64,000 bases of DNA. Origin: Verpa conica (taxonomy: Eukaryota > Ascomycota > Pezizomycetes > Pezizales > Morchellaceae). The stretch lies in NCBI GenBank assembly GCA_033030425.1, contig JAUFSD010000017.1, positions 62,001-126,000 on the forward strand. The letters are read 5' to 3'. The notes below the pieces were generated by a model. That model was not told where the DNA came from and ran no database searches. It saw only the letters and a program-made list of their open reading frames with translations. How positions within the stretch are numbered: the first letter of the stretch is position 1; each line of letters opens with the position of its first letter. Both the position numbers and the translations under genes were made by a program. Of this stretch, positions 1 to 12,716 are shown in pieces.

Positions 1-1195
1 GCACCAACTCACAATGCAGTCGACAATGTGATGCAGAAGTATTTGGACAAGTGCAGAGCACAAGGAGAAGGAAGTATGGTGGGAATAGCCCTCCGAGTAT
101 CCACAGATGTAAGTATAGTAAGCTCTATTTACCACCTCGTCCCCGGGGTTAATTCGATCATATTCCTAGGTGAGAAAAGTTGCCGAGAACCTGAAGAAAT
201 ACACCTGCGACGCTATGGTCGGAAAAGACCTTCTTGAGAACCCTGATGCGCGCAAAAAGGCTCTTGCACGTCTCCAAGAGGCCCGTCTTGTTTTTACTAC
301 CTGCGCTGGTGCTGGTCTAGGCCTTCTCCGCTCAGAATCCTTCGACATAGTTATTATTGACGAAGCATCCCAACAAACCGAGCCTACTTCTTTAATCCCG
401 CTTGTTAAAGGGTGTTCTCGAGCCACTCTCGTTGGTGACCATGTCCAGCTTCGTGCAACGGTTCAGCGACACGCGGTCCTAGAAATGTTTGACGTTTCCC
501 TCTTTGAACGGCTTTATAGGGAGCATTCAGGGCACGGGATGAAGAGGGTTATGCTGGATACACAGTACCGAATGCACCGGGATATCTGTGGGTTTAGCTC
601 CAACGAATTTTACGATGGAAAACTTCAGACTGGAGTTCCGGATGATAATAGGCCACTCCCACTTTCCGAATTCGAATGGCCAACCAAAGCAGATGGCATA
701 TCCAAAGCGAGAACAGTCTTCGTTCAGTGCTCTGAGAACGAAGACTTAGGCCAAAAGTCCAAGAGCAATCAGGCGCAAGCGAAGATCTGCTACGAAATTT
801 GTAAAAAGCTTTCGACGCCTTTGGGTGGTGATGGAGACCAGCAGAGAGCCTTACCATCAATAGCCGTTCTGACACCGTATAGCCGGCAAGCGGAGTTACT
901 CAAAAGAATGATCTCGGGGGTTGAGGTATCTAGTATTGACGGCTTCCAAGGCCGAGAAGCTGATATTGTTATCTTTGTCACAGTCAGATGCAATGTGCAT
1001 TATGAGCTTGGATTCTTGAAAGATATGAGAAGATTGAATGTTGCGTTGACGCGAGCAAAAACTGGGCTCATTGTTATTGGGGATAGGATCACATTGACAC
1101 ATTGTGATGATCCTGAGAGTGCAAGAGTTTGGAAAGAGCTTTTGGAGTCCCTAACTTCTATCGAGTGGGAGCTCCCGGAAGAAACGAGCAAATAG
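1..1195 (+). CDS. SF1 (Upf1/IGHMBP2-like) helicase, 3' part
   Basis: Two exons are visible, 1..108 and 170..1195. The intron 109..169 is phase 0 with a GTAAGT donor and TAG acceptor. About 377 residues of the C-terminal side are present; the 5' end with the Walker A motif lies outside the window. Visible SF1B motifs in order are APTHNAVDN (Ia), DEASQ (II, Walker B), GDHVQL (III), DTQYRMH (IV region), SIDGFQGREADIVI (V) and LNVALTRAK (VI). This order and wording are those of the Upf1/Sen1/IGHMBP2/Dna2 group of ATP-dependent 5'-3' RNA or DNA helicases. The closest resemblance I see is to IGHMBP2/Hcs1-like proteins, but subfamily and substrate cannot be fixed from this part. It ends at TAG 1193-1195 with a short tail after motif VI. 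Confidence 0.9.
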
Positions 1196-2961
1196 TAACA
1201 TGTTCTTCTTGTGCTTATTTTCTTTTATTGGCAGAGTATGTTCGGTTAGTCTTTAGGTATCTATCTGTATTTCGCAAATCTATTGAGCAGAGTTTTATGT
1301 AAGGGACGCAATGAGAAGGGTTTCAATATTCGCCCTGCGTTAATTGATTGGTGATGTGTCGTCCCCGCCAGATGTACCACTACACTAAATCAGCTATAGC
1401 GTTGAGAGCGTTGCAAGCAGCGGATACCTTCAGCGCCTATAGCAGAGGCTTGAAGAACTATCCCATAGATGACTAATTTCTATTAATAAGTATCCCGGTA
1501 TACCACGCCCGGAGCCGGTTAGCGCTGTCGTCTTTTTCTTAACTATGGCTCACCAATGCACTCCTAGAAAACAGTTTTATCAGGCTAGTAAAGGAGAATA
1601 TCTCAGAACGTCCATAAAATAGCGAGCATCCCAGAGAGCACACTTGTTTACTAGAAGTTCTTTGGCATCATAACTATATAATTCTTTTCTCCAAAGAATA
1701 ATACCCTGAACGTTATCTCTTAAGTATGTGTAGTCACGAAAAGCGTATTGCAAGGAACGCTCAAGATTTTATGCCACATCATTTTTTCCTATAGGCTAGA
1801 AATCTAATAATGCTATAGTATAATTTCAAGATATATAATCTACTTCTGGCGCCGAAATACCACCCCAAAAGGGTGACTCTCGGCTCCTAACGCCGTACCG
1901 AATTTCAACCCTAGCCCTTATATCAGTTTTATACATTAAAAAAAATTCATTCTCACAACTATTAAAAGTACTTGCACAGGTACTATCCCTATGAGCCAAT
2001 TCCCGGTATAAATTTCGTAAATGAGCTGTCGCCGACGACTGCCACCCACACCTACTTAACTACCCCACCCCAAGCCCCACTTCGAGAAAGTTTACACTCC
2101 TTCAGTCATTTAACCAGATCCCTACAATGACAGATACAATAGAAAGTTAAAATCAAACTTACACCAAGGGAATTCCTCTAAGGTTATCCAACCTAAGAAA
2201 GACACTAATCACCGCTATGCAGACGCCAAAACTCCACCCCCATCCCCCTAAGATCCAAGGCACAACCACGATGGCCTTCCAACCCATACGTAAAAACTTT
2301 GCATCCAAGCTTTCTCAAGGAGAGATTAGATTCCTCCATTATTAGTATTCTAGTCATCTATACGTCCAAAGACCGAGCAGACGGGCTTTTACGTCTTTTT
2401 AAATCCTAATAAAAATCACCTACAATGTTACCATTAATTACGGCTGTTAGATGTTTTTTTTTTTTCCAACCTCAGCTGTTGCCTATGTAATAAACTTAAA
2501 CCTAGCGCCCAGATACAAGGATGGCGATATTAGATTAATAACGCCCAAAGCGGGGGCTTGTACTTTTCTCTTTTATCGTTGAGCGACCAGTGCGTTCAGA
2601 GAAAGTGTCCTGATAACCCCACCGTGTACTATCACTCAATAGTTCACGTAAATACTCTATGCAAGGACATTGAATTTCCCCGGGCATTCCAAAAGTATTT
2701 CTTATACAGAACCCAGTTTTGACAGCAACCCTAACCCTACAATCTCAGTCAAAGGCATGCTCTCGGGACATCGTGAGCCAGTCTTATTAGTACCAAATCA
2801 ACATAATTAGCAGAATAGCCCTCAAAAATGAACCGGAAAAAGTAATGACATTTCAGGTAATCGATAGTTGTTAAATTATACCATCACAAACAAAAACGAA
2901 TACATCAATTTCAAAGCCTACACAAAGATATAGCTAAATCATAACGCTATGAGAAACCCCC
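1196..2961. other. Intergenic, AT-rich, no gene seen
   Basis: No convincing reading frame on either strand. The stretch is rich in TA and stops, compatible with decayed repeat DNA. It contains a poly-T run near 2455-2466 and one telomere-like motif (listed separately). It must hold the terminators of the two convergent flanking genes. Confidence 0.6.
2727..2739. repeat. Short telomere-like motif AACCCTAACCCTA
   Basis: Two units of CCCTAA in an AT-rich intergenic region. One of four exact CCCTAACCCT decamers (either orientation) in the window. Confidence 0.6.
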
Positions 2962-5439
2962 CTAAAGTGCTATAATAACCTCCCCACTTGGCAATCTCGC
3001 TTCATACCCTAGAGGCAAGACCACATCCTTCCCACCCTCAATAAGAACCTCCCATTTTATTTCTCCGCCCTTCCTCACCTCTCCCTGAACATAGCCATTA
3101 ACAGCGGACTGCTCAGAACTCTTTCCACCCCCGCTTGTGGTTGTATAAAGTAATGCTTCTCCGGTACCGTTAACCTTTACTTTATCTCCAGCAGCCTTCA
3201 ATCCCCGAGGCTTAGAGATCAAAATCCTCAATCGGTCCTCCTCGCTCACAGGGACTTGGTCAAAGAGCAAAAGCTTGACCGCTTTTCCGTGCGCGTTGTG
3301 GATGCGGACGCATCGGTCGTAGGTGACTACGCGTTCTCTGAGCAGCATTCCCTGACTGCTAACCTTCCTCATGGGCTTCTTGTATTCAATAATGATCTCT
3401 TCGTCGACCCCCAGGCCTAGTTCGAAAGTCCCATCAGGGGCGCAACGAGGAATAGTACAGTTTCCAAGGAAAGACCCATCAAGTGTCAGTCCAGCCGGAC
3501 CGCGGAGAAGTGGCGTAGATGAAGGATTACGGATGCATGCTTTTAGGAATGCTGCAGCACGCAGTTTCGGGACAGAGATGTGATAGAACTCGATAGATTG
3601 GAGTATGATCTCAGTGATGACATGGCGACGAACGAGCTTAGATGGGGGAATTGTTCGGAACCCCGGGATATCGTACGTCGTTGTAAGTCCATATGATTCG
3701 GAAGCACTCGATGCGAGCCCCATCTTTTGAGGAGCATTCAGTGTATCAGCGTCATCCTCAGAAGAATCTGAATCATAAGGGTCGGTGTCGCTAGCTCTGG
3801 TTAAAGAACTGCTAGCCATAACTCTCCTAGACCTCGCTACACTTGAGCGGGCTTCTAAACGCTCGCCTACTCAACTGTTAGCTAACTTTACTTTAAGTAT
3901 CCAAAAATAATATGGGTACTTACCACGACCAATAAGCTGAGATATTCGTTTATAGTTTGTTGTAGATTGAGGTGCAATACTACTCATGTCACACTGTTCA
4001 CCATCTGAGGCTTCTTTCAATTCCACGTTATATGCAGCATGTTGATAGACAGGAAGTACCGGCTGACCAAAGTTCACCTTTGATGGAGGGGCATTGAGAG
4101 TAGGACTAGGTGCACGCGCATGATTCCGTATTGGTGGTAGGGCATCAAAATATTTAGTGTCAACCGCCGGCTTCTCGTCGGTAACTTTTTCCATCTCCTC
4201 CTTGAGCTTCCTTATTTTTTCGTCCCTAGCCTCCTTCTCTTTGATTGAGTACATGCCTCCATCCTTCTCTGTGCCATACGATCCTCTCCTACGGGTAGTT
4301 ATGCGCCAGGTCTCCAGATACGGGCACTTGTCTTCCAACCCGCTAAACGCAGTCCGGCTTGTTGATAACGTGAGTTTTGCATTTCGCCATATCTCACCAG
4401 TACGATTAAAGAAGTGAGCGCGGTAGGTAAGGGTACCGGTCCCCGAGGTTGTATCCAAGCGGAGGTCGTATCGAGGTGTCCAGGAAGCGCCGCTTGTGAT
4501 GTAAGATATCCTAAGACTTGGCCCACCCGAGCCTGAAGGGGGCTCATCATCCTCCTTGCGGGCAGGTCTCCCGGTAGCGACCGAGGAAGGAACGACGTTG
4601 GTGCTCTTTGGAAGAGTATTCGACTCAATGGTGATCCTAATACGATACACGAACTGCGGAACCTCCAACTGCTGCTCCTTCTTCTCCCGGCGCTCATGCA
4701 TACGTTGGCGTATGCTCTGCTCTTTTGCTCTATCCGCCTTCTTACGAGCCTTATCCCATTTGGTCTGCACCTTGGCTTTCTTCTCATTCTTCTCCTTCAG
4801 CTCATCATTCAACTTCACACACGCAGCCTGCGCCTCTATGAAAGCACTGTAGATTTTCCTCCGTTGGACCGAGTAACTCTCCAGTTTCTCGGACATTTCG
4901 TCGACCGAGGGACCGTGCTCGCTCTTGTCATACTTGGAAGTAGTGAGACTGTTGACGTACTGATCGAGATAGCTGAGCTGTTTCATAGCAGACGTCCTAC
5001 TCTCGTCCGCATCCTCGATCTGAAGAACGAGGACCTTGATATCCTGCTTCAACTGCTCGAGCTCAGGATTCTTCAACTCCTCCTCGTCCTCGTCGTCGTC
5101 GGAATCAAAGTCGTCGGAGTGTTCGCTGTAGCGGTAGTTGGGGACCAAGTCGACCGTCATATCCGTAATCAGTGCGTCTGTCCCGTGACCTTCGACCTTG
5201 ATTGAGTTCTCATCGGCTTGGGGTGTGAGATTGTGTATGGTAATCTCATTGTGTCCAGACTGTTTGGAATGTCAGTAAACTGTTAAGACCAAACGTAGTG
5301 GTGCACTGACATGAATAGTGACATCCTCAATGTCACGCACAACCGCAGCACGTGTGGGATAGAGTGTGACACTCCTGGCTGCGAGGTCGTCGATCGAGAA
5401 CGACTGCTTGTGAATCACGTCGTCAGGTAAAGAAGCCAT
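2962..5439 (-). CDS. DUF4140/DUF4139 (MuiA-like) protein
   Basis: Three exons: 5439..5311, 5259..3924 and 3854..2962. Introns 5310..5260 (51 bp, GTCAGT/CAG) and 3923..3855 (69 bp, GTAAGT/TAG, branch GCTAAC). Total 785 aa. The N-terminus (about residues 15-80) matches the DUF4140 pattern. Two highly charged coiled-coil stretches follow (about 105-155 and 165-245). The C-terminal half is DUF4139, with ITSGASWTPRYDLRLDT and the 'WRNAKLTLSTSR' segment. The family is named after bacterial mucoidy inhibitor A; its biochemical role in fungi is not established. An Asp/Glu cluster (residues about 86-103) precedes the first coiled coil, and a second acidic Ser/Asp patch opens exon 3. No signal peptide is evident, so it is probably cytosolic. 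An alternative start five codons upstream, at 5454, is in frame. Confidence 0.88.
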
Positions 5440-5949
5440 TGCTGTGTAGAGCACTCTTGACAGAAGACAGGACCGAGCAGAGACAGGGCTTCTTATAGCT
5501 GAATGCCCCGCGGAGGAGGAATAAGGATCTCCATGGCCAGCTGAAAGCTGAAATACTCAGACATGCGTGAATGAGTAACCGTCAGATGTGGGGCGATGCG
5601 TGGATTGACTGGTTGATACAGCACCTCAGCCCCGGGTTTTAGAGAACAGTGCAGGCATTTAGCCGAGGCGCAATGAGGTACGTGGTTACTTGGCATACAT
5701 GGATCACCACAGGGAGTGTCTATCCATTACTCTCCATGTATTGTTTTTATTCACAGAACACAACTTGGTTTCATCTCACAAAGCATCCCAACGTTTGAAC
5801 AAAAGATTATTGCTATATAAATTAATAAGCTTGTACATCCCAGACCTCTCGAACTTCATAAATGCGCAGAAAGAAGCCAGCAGAAAACATTAAGTATATG
5901 ATATAGCATATTTCCTTCCTTACTCGGCTCTCATTAAAGAACAAAAAGA
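5440..5949. other. Intergenic spacer between two minus-strand genes
   Basis: Contains the presumed promoter of the DUF4139 gene and the 3' region of the Cys-rich surface-protein gene. The second half is AT-rich. No further gene seen. Confidence 0.6.
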
Positions 5950-6873
5950 CTACATCAACCGAACCAGAAACACGACTCCGAATACAGCAGCCAAGGTGAT
6001 TACAGGGATACTGTTAGATGCAGCAGCGCCAGTTGACGAGCGAAGCCCACCTGTGAGGCCGGTAGGTGTGGTTGTCCTGATAGTCCCGCCGGTTGTAGTA
6101 CTTGTCGCTCCCGCAGTAGAGGTCGCACTCTTGACTGATGCAAAGCCAGAGGAGGAAGATCCGGAAGTACTATATCCATCGCAAGCATTGAATACTGTGG
6201 CATCGCCCCCGAGACAGGTCATACAACTATCACAAACAGTAAGTCTCCAATACGCTAGAAATAAATATAAAGCAAACTGAGGTCATACGTCATTGCATTG
6301 CTTTTAAAGCCTGATTTAGTGCATACACACTGCATCTGGGTATTCGTCAAGTCACCCGAAGAGTACCCACAATCACTAAGTGCGTTGTTTGCAACTATAC
6401 ATTCACTGGTGCTGTCACACGATGCGGTAGACTGTGCAGGAGATGTTGCGGAAGCGGAAGCGGAAGCCTTGGTGGTGCTAGTAGCCCTTGTAGTAGCAGG
6501 ACGTGAGCTGACGGCTGAACTGACAGACAGCGAGCTACAGGCGCTAGACATTAATGATCCATCTTGGCCCATACAAGTGAGGCAACTATCCCAAGCGTTA
6601 GCATCAAGTAGAGGTAAGAATGCCAGCTGAAGGGCCATACCTTGCTGCAGCTGCAACAAATCCATTCGTTGCGCAAAGGCATGCGGCTTGAGAATCGGTT
6701 ATAGTAGCAGAGAAATCAGAAACACCACAGCCGGTCATGTCGGTGACCAAGCTAAGGCAATCAGTGCTCGTCAGACACTGCGAGGTAGAGGTAGTCTGGG
6801 GAAATGCGATTGCGACCGTAGGCAGCGCATGCATAGCCACAGCGATAAAGGCAGCAGGGAGAAGTAGAAGCAT
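5950..6873 (-). CDS. Secreted Cys-rich protein with two tandem modules and GPI-anchor signal
   Basis: Three exons: 6873..6641, 6585..6289 and 6226..5950, giving 268 aa. Introns 6640..6586 (55 bp) and 6288..6227 (62 bp) both end in GATAG. An N-terminal hydrophobic signal peptide (MLLLLPAAFIAVAM) is followed by two copies of C-x5-C-x9-C-x13/15-C-x-C-x11-C-x2-C, one starting near residue 33 and one after a Ser/Thr-rich linker. The C-terminus is Ser/Thr/Gly-rich and ends in a hydrophobic tail (about SIPVITLAAVFGVVFLV), typical of GPI-anchored wall proteins. Both introns split the codon directly before the terminal CxxC in the same phase, so the module was duplicated with its intron. I do not recognise a named domain. 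The same module occurs once in the next gene on this strand (9137-9756). Confidence 0.82.
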
Positions 6874-9136
6874 CTTGAAGATTTGAATGAGTGGAGTCAA
6901 GAAGATGATGGAAAAGATGGAATAGATGAAAAAAGAGTGAACGTCCAAGAGCAAGGATGCAACAGAGTCCAAGAGGGGGGCCCAGTGTGTATTCTTATAG
7001 ATTTATCGAGATGCGGCTGAGGGGGGGGGATTGAGAGTTTTCTTCTCCTATCAAGGTGGGTGGTACCCTTTGCCGAGCCCCCCCCCTCTTCTAGACATTG
7101 ATTTCCACATGAATCATGACCAGCTACAGTTCTCGTGTGCTGCCCCTTTTCAGTGGATGTATATATGCATCTATATACATGTAACTGTCGATGGCTGAAC
7201 CATGAGCACGTCGAACCAGGTTCCTATAGAATTATATATGAGATTGAATGCATCCCCTGGCCATTGCTTGTTCTAGCTGAAGACTCATGAGGATATTCAA
7301 CACCAATCTCCGTAAAAACTCACATCCCTCCCCCATCTACACTGTGTAACGGATACATTGAGCCGGTAACACAAGGTCAACAAACAGGAAAAGGGATGAC
7401 CCTCGCTAAATAGCCACTCTCCTCGAATTGCAAGACATGCCCCCCCCCAACTACGCCAGGAGCTTGTTTCGAGCTGAAGACAGAGAGCGTAAAGCCACAG
7501 TTGGCACTACGCAGAAAAGAGCAGGTGAACATCTCAGTCCCCGGCCACAATGGAGATCCCCTCGACGGATTTAAAGTTCCGTCGGGCTCTGGGCCAAGAG
7601 ATGTAGAGCACCCTTTAATCCCCCCTTGTGTGCAACCGAGTCCCGTGTCTGTACAACCGGGTGTCACGGCAAAATGCATATCATGAAGAGTCACAAAGAG
7701 CCATTGGGCGCAGAGCACTTGGCAACGCATATATGTGTATCCTTTGTCCCACAGTGCCACAAACACGGATAGTGGGTCTCCTATTACAATCACGTGGAGC
7801 AATCCATGGGCGCAGTCTACAAACAGACAAAGGGATAGAAAGCCACAAAATACTATATGTGTGTGTGTTCACTTGTGGGATGTCTCTAGACCCCTCAAGT
7901 GCTATGAATTGAAACAATACCCGCTGGTGGGATTCCAAATAAGCGTTTACATACTGTTTGCAGGCCTATCTATAGGTCTTGAGTTGACTTATAACATCTT
8001 CATTCCCATGGCCCTAACTCATGCAACAGACGGTGGCAAAATGGCCCCCACTTGACTAGGGAGAGCGCCCTAGATTCCCACTACCGGATTAACTGTGCTC
8101 TGTTCCGGGACACTGGAGACGGTTTCTTGTGGATGAAACTATAATCTAGTGGCTAGGTACTAAGTTAATGCGTCCACCATTATTCATACGATGAAATTCT
8201 TGTCTAGGAGGTGAAAATCACTATGACTTGGAGAGCTTGTTAAGAGCAATCAATAGATAAACACTTATCGAGTACTGTCTGATGATGCAAATACACAACA
8301 CCACCACCCCCAATCTGAGGCGCCGCCATTAACTGTGGAAAATTCTAGAAGAGCATTGCATAAAGAGACTGAATACCATTTTTAGCCTTTTCTGGGGTAA
8401 GGCTATTAGCGGTTGTGATCTCCCTTCAATGAAGATCAGACGGAACATTCTTGGGAGTGCGGGGAGATATAATGAGACATACATACTTGGCTGAAGGGTA
8501 TACAGTACTTATGGCGGGGTGATACAAGAGATTCAAATCTAGGTGATTAGAGAGAAAAAAATACCATCTCGAGATTTTAATATCTGTGGGATTCATATCT
8601 AATTGGTTCATGTTTGAGCCTCCGCCCGCGAACCGGAAGATGTAATTCCTCTACTATTATAGTTACAGCAATATCAAGATAATTATATTAACGACCTTGA
8701 TATAACTCTTAGATCTCGAAAGTATACCTCCGACGCGTCCCCGAGTTTACAAAACACAGCGATGAGAAGCAGAAGCAACCAAACCCCACGCGCAGACAAG
8801 CGATGCACACATCTGGGTTTAAGCCCCTCGGTACCATAGAACCCAAATATTATACATCAAAGTGTAAAATCCGAGACATTTGGCCATCGAATGGTTGCGT
8901 CTCTGGCGTTCTTGGCAGTGTTTTAGTATGTCTGAGAAGGCTGCGGTGCCCCTTCAAGGGCATTTAAGAAAACTTTACAATAAATAAAATAAGATCTTGC
9001 ATTCTCTCTATACTATTCAATCAATTACACATAAATTTTGTCCCCCCCCCCCCTCATAAGCTCAACAGACTCCAGTAATCTAGATCATCATACTTCGTTA
9101 TTCGTTAACCACCGAGTACACAACCACAAACCACTT
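6874..9136. other. Intergenic, no gene recognised
   Basis: Includes the promoter side of the Cys-rich gene, G and C homopolymer runs (about 7020-7030, 7079-7086, 7440-7448, 9043-9052) and several short overlapping frames around 7377-8055 with no recognisable domain. Towards 8600-9130 it becomes AT-rich. Confidence 0.5.
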
Positions 9137-9756
9137 TCACAAACCAGCTTGAGCAAATAACAAAACCAGCGCTAACCCGATTACGGGGACATTACTACCA
9201 GCACCACCGGTATCACTAGCAGAGGGAGTTGCGGTAGTCTGCGAAGCCGCGCTATCGCTCGATACCGCGGCTGTTGTTGTTGTCGGGGCGCGAGTAGTCC
9301 TCGAACTCGACGTAGAGGTGGTAGATGAAGTGTTGCTAGAGCTCGTTATACTCGCCGTAGAGTTATTACCGGTATTTGGGAGAGCTGTTGCTCTGTAGGC
9401 CGTACAGATAGACTCGTACGAGTCTGCGAGCGAGGTGAGGTCTAGGTTTAATCGGATACACGCGATACATCTAGTTTCAAACAATCAGCGCTCGAGACAA
9501 AGAGAGAGATAGAGGGGATTCAGGTGGGAACGTACTCGCTAAGTGGTGTGTTGATATCACTTATACTACAGATACATGTCGTCTGGTCTGAAGTAGCTGC
9601 TACTTGGCCGTAGAAGTCGTAATCACATTGACTGAAGGCTGTATTCCGGAGGGAGCCGCAAGAATTCGACATACACCCAGGATAAGTCTGGTTCTGGGCA
9701 CTGGCGAGCAGGCCAAACGTGAGAAGAGCGAAATAGAGCGAGAAGGTAGTTTTCAT
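9137..9756 (-). CDS. Secreted single-module Cys-rich GPI-anchored protein
   Basis: Two exons, 9756..9536 and 9470..9137, giving 184 aa. The intron 9535..9471 (65 bp) has GTACGT/TAG. A signal peptide (about residues 1-20, ending LLASA) is followed by one Cys module, C-x4-C-x10-C-x16-C-x-C-x11-C-x2-C. This is nearly the spacing of the two modules in the gene at 5950-6873. The intron again falls directly before the final CxxC and in the same phase. A long Ser/Thr linker (TSSSNTSSTTSTSSS) then leads to a hydrophobic tail (VPVIGLALVLLFAQAGL) that fits GPI attachment. Probable cell-wall or plasma-membrane surface protein. Function unknown. Confidence 0.82.
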
Positions 9757-11395
9757 AATGGGCGTATGTGTACAACAATAATGGTTTTTCTTTCTTCAAA
9801 CACGGTTTCTAGTGACGAGCGAGTTGAGGTAGAATATAATACGAAAAAACCATATATATGGGCTAGTCTAATGTGCTTGTAAGAAATTGGCGTCGTGTAC
9901 ATTTTGTGCATGATTGCGGCTGAGAGGGAAGGGCCCTCTTTTGCCAATCCAATGAGGACAACCACACGCTCTGGTCACACACACGAATCAGAGCGAGGCT
10001 TTGTTGGTGGTGCAATTATAGCTCACGATAATCTGTGGGGCGCAGCTGCCGAGTGCCAAGCTTTGTCGGCATAAACCCCGACCTGTCTCGGTTCGGTTGG
10101 GTTCTGTTCCTTCGGTTCTTGTTTTTCTTTCTTTTTTTCTCTCTCTCGGGGGTACAGAGTGGTCCCGGCTTGACCATGTATCTAAAGTAAGTACTGGGCT
10201 ACCGAGTGATCGTCTGTGATATCCAAAGCATCATCACTTGAAACTCATGTAGTGGCACTGATCGTTGTTTTGTTTGGGACTTGTCTTGAGGTGGCACAAG
10301 GCAGGGGAAACACGAGGCCAAACAGTCCAAGGGTAGGTACATGCAGACATTATCTATTACCCATGCTGGGTTATATATTCCGGCAAAAAAGACCACCACG
10401 TGTACTGTGCTTCGGGTGCTCGCTGTCACCCTCCACCCATTACGTTGAGTCAGGTAAGGTTCTCTTGGTTCCGATAGCGGTGGTTTTATATCCTATTATT
10501 GAATCTGGAGAGGGCTGATATTTAGCTTCAGGATCTTACTCATATACAATGCATGGTACTAACCCCTGTGATCTTTTGTTAGATATATCTCCAAAGATCC
10601 CAGCTATGCCGGTGGTAAGGCTGGTAGATATCTTCTAGATCATGGGTGTATGATTGTTTGGGGTCTTTGGTATCTGTATAGTGCTACTAATGCTTTGTAA
10701 GTACGAGTTACCATTAGAGTTGAGCTTGGAGATTTCATGTAAATCTCTCAGAACTAAACTAGGAGCATACTAGGGTGAATGGGTTGTATTATTACGTAAA
10801 AGTAATAATATAATACTATCTCGGCTGTATTCAGAACTCATGTTAGCCTCAATGAGGTAGCTATATGTACCAGGGACTACATGTAAGGGCCATGATTATA
10901 TGTTTAGTCCATGGTGAGCTTGGTGCTTCAGTTCCATTCGTAGATTAATAATCCTCGGGAAATGGCTCTAGATTTCCAATATCGAGTGACGATCTATGAC
11001 CCAGATTACAAGCAAACAGGGATGGCTCTTAAAATATCGAGTGTGGACGTCTCCATTTATTACTACCACTCATGATACATGGATTTAGGATAAAGGTCTA
11101 GACTGCAAAACGGTAAATTCGCCACTGCACGGCATGCACTAGAGAGTAGCAGGAAACATATTCAAGTTTTTTCAAGAAGATATGACAATGTCGTCCCACA
11201 AAACATGTATTCAAACCGCAGAACATTCATCCTCATTATGAGGTAGTTTTTCATTACAGTTCATTATCAAAGGTAATAGTGGAAAGTAAAAACAAAAGAA
11301 AGCTTTAGTGGGCGTGGGCAGGAGTATTTCTGCTTTTGGGTATCGTTCCTCTTCATCCAATCAAAATAACATCAAACCATCCACTTTCATCATAC
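9757..11395. other. Intergenic, no gene recognised
   Basis: Upstream region of the single-module Cys-rich gene. It carries a polypyrimidine tract (10108-10148) and AT-rich sequence beyond 10500. Short frames near 10199-10518 show no domain. Confidence 0.55.
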
Positions 11396-12716
11396 TTAGG
11401 CAACAATTGCAAGTGCAAAGATGATAGCGGCCCCCGTGACAGCTCCCGCAGCGATATTTCCTCTGAGTGAGCTTGCAGCACTACCTTCACCAGCGGAGCC
11501 AGTGGGCGAGCTGCTTGGGACAGTAGTCGTACCAGTGACAGTGGGAACACCGGAAGTAAAGGGGACATCGTTGACACGGGTAGCAGAAGGGAATGCAGCA
11601 GACTGTGTAGCATCATCTGTTTCCGGATCATCATCGGCGTTGTTAGGGTTAAGGACGCTTTGATTATTAGCATACACCAGACAGGAAAAATCCGTTAAAG
11701 GGGAGAACTCACCCATCGATTACATGGACAACTCCATTGCTTGTGATGACATCGGCAAGGACGACCCTGGCACCATTGACAAAAGTGGCACCATCGTCAA
11801 CAGTGATGGTCACTTCACCACCCTGAAGTGTTCTGAGCTTCCGATCATCAGTCAAGCTGGGTGAAAATGCCACAGTCCCGGGGACGACATGATAACTAAC
11901 ACAGATCAGTATAAATTAGATTACAGAAGGTGTATTTGGACTAACGTCAAAATAGATGCAAGATCCTCCTTAGAAAGACCAGGAAGGAGGTTTCCGATAG
12001 CCTGGAACGCTCCATTGTTTGGAACAAAGATGGTGAGGGATTGAGCAGTATCAATAGTGTTGACCATATCGGCGCTTATAAGGGCTCCAGCAGCTGCAGT
12101 CAAGTTTGCAGCAATAGCAGTGCTAGAAACGTTCATCGGCAATGTAAGTACGTTGTTAATAATATGAATAATACCACCGTCGAAAGTGACATCCTGTAAA
12201 TATCTCTGATGTCAGCGGCAAATCAACAAGATACTTCCAGAGCCAACTTACAGCCGTAGAAACCGAAGAGTTCATCTTCAATCCCGAGTACACAGTAGCA
12301 TTATTGTTCACCGAAACCGCTTCGACAACCTGCTTCCCATCACCAGTGAAGTTGGCAAACCTCTTGTCTGTCAACATGGTTGGTAGGAACTGAGGCCTAT
12401 CCGTAATCCCATTCGCCCTGTAGGTTCCCGAGAGCACGTGATACGATAGAAGGGCAGCCACGGTAGTGTTGTCTGACAGAGCAGCCATACCGGCTGAGGA
12501 ATTCATCAAAGCAGCAAATGCATCATTACTAGGAGCGAGAATGGTGATGTTTCTAGCACTGGAAAGACTTTGGGTGAGTTCAGGATGGCCTTCAAGCACT
12601 GAGGCAAGACTAGAGACAGAGGAGGTGGACCCCAAGACCTGGCTCAAGCTCTGAGCGAGCAAAGTCATGGGGAGGGAGAAGAGCACCGAGATAGAGAGGA
12701 GTTTAGGAGAAAGCAT
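11396..12716 (-). CDS. Two-domain fasciclin (FAS1) protein, secreted, GPI-type C-terminus
   Basis: Four exons: 12716..12252, 12193..11946, 11895..11713 and 11657..11396, giving 385 aa. Introns of 58, 50 and 55 bp have GTAAGT, GTTAGT and GTGAGT donors. A signal peptide (residues 1-21, MLSPKLLSISVLFSLPMTLLA) precedes two FAS1 domains at about 23-173 and 174-302. Each has its H1-like box (NITILAPSNDAFAAL; LTIFVPNNGAFQAI), the YH motif (YHVLSG; YHVVPG) and the closing H2-like box (GGIIHIINNVL; NGVVHVIDGVL). Several N-glycosylation sequons lie in the first domain. The C-terminal Ser/Thr-rich stretch and hydrophobic end (about AAGAVTGAAIIFALAIVA) indicate a GPI anchor. FAS1 proteins act in cell adhesion or matrix contact. 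Third consecutive surface-protein gene on this strand. Confidence 0.93.

Noticed and set aside
7377..8055. Several overlapping frames on both strands
   Set aside because: Overlapping in opposite directions with no recognisable domain, signal peptide or exon chain; likely chance in normal-composition intergenic DNA.
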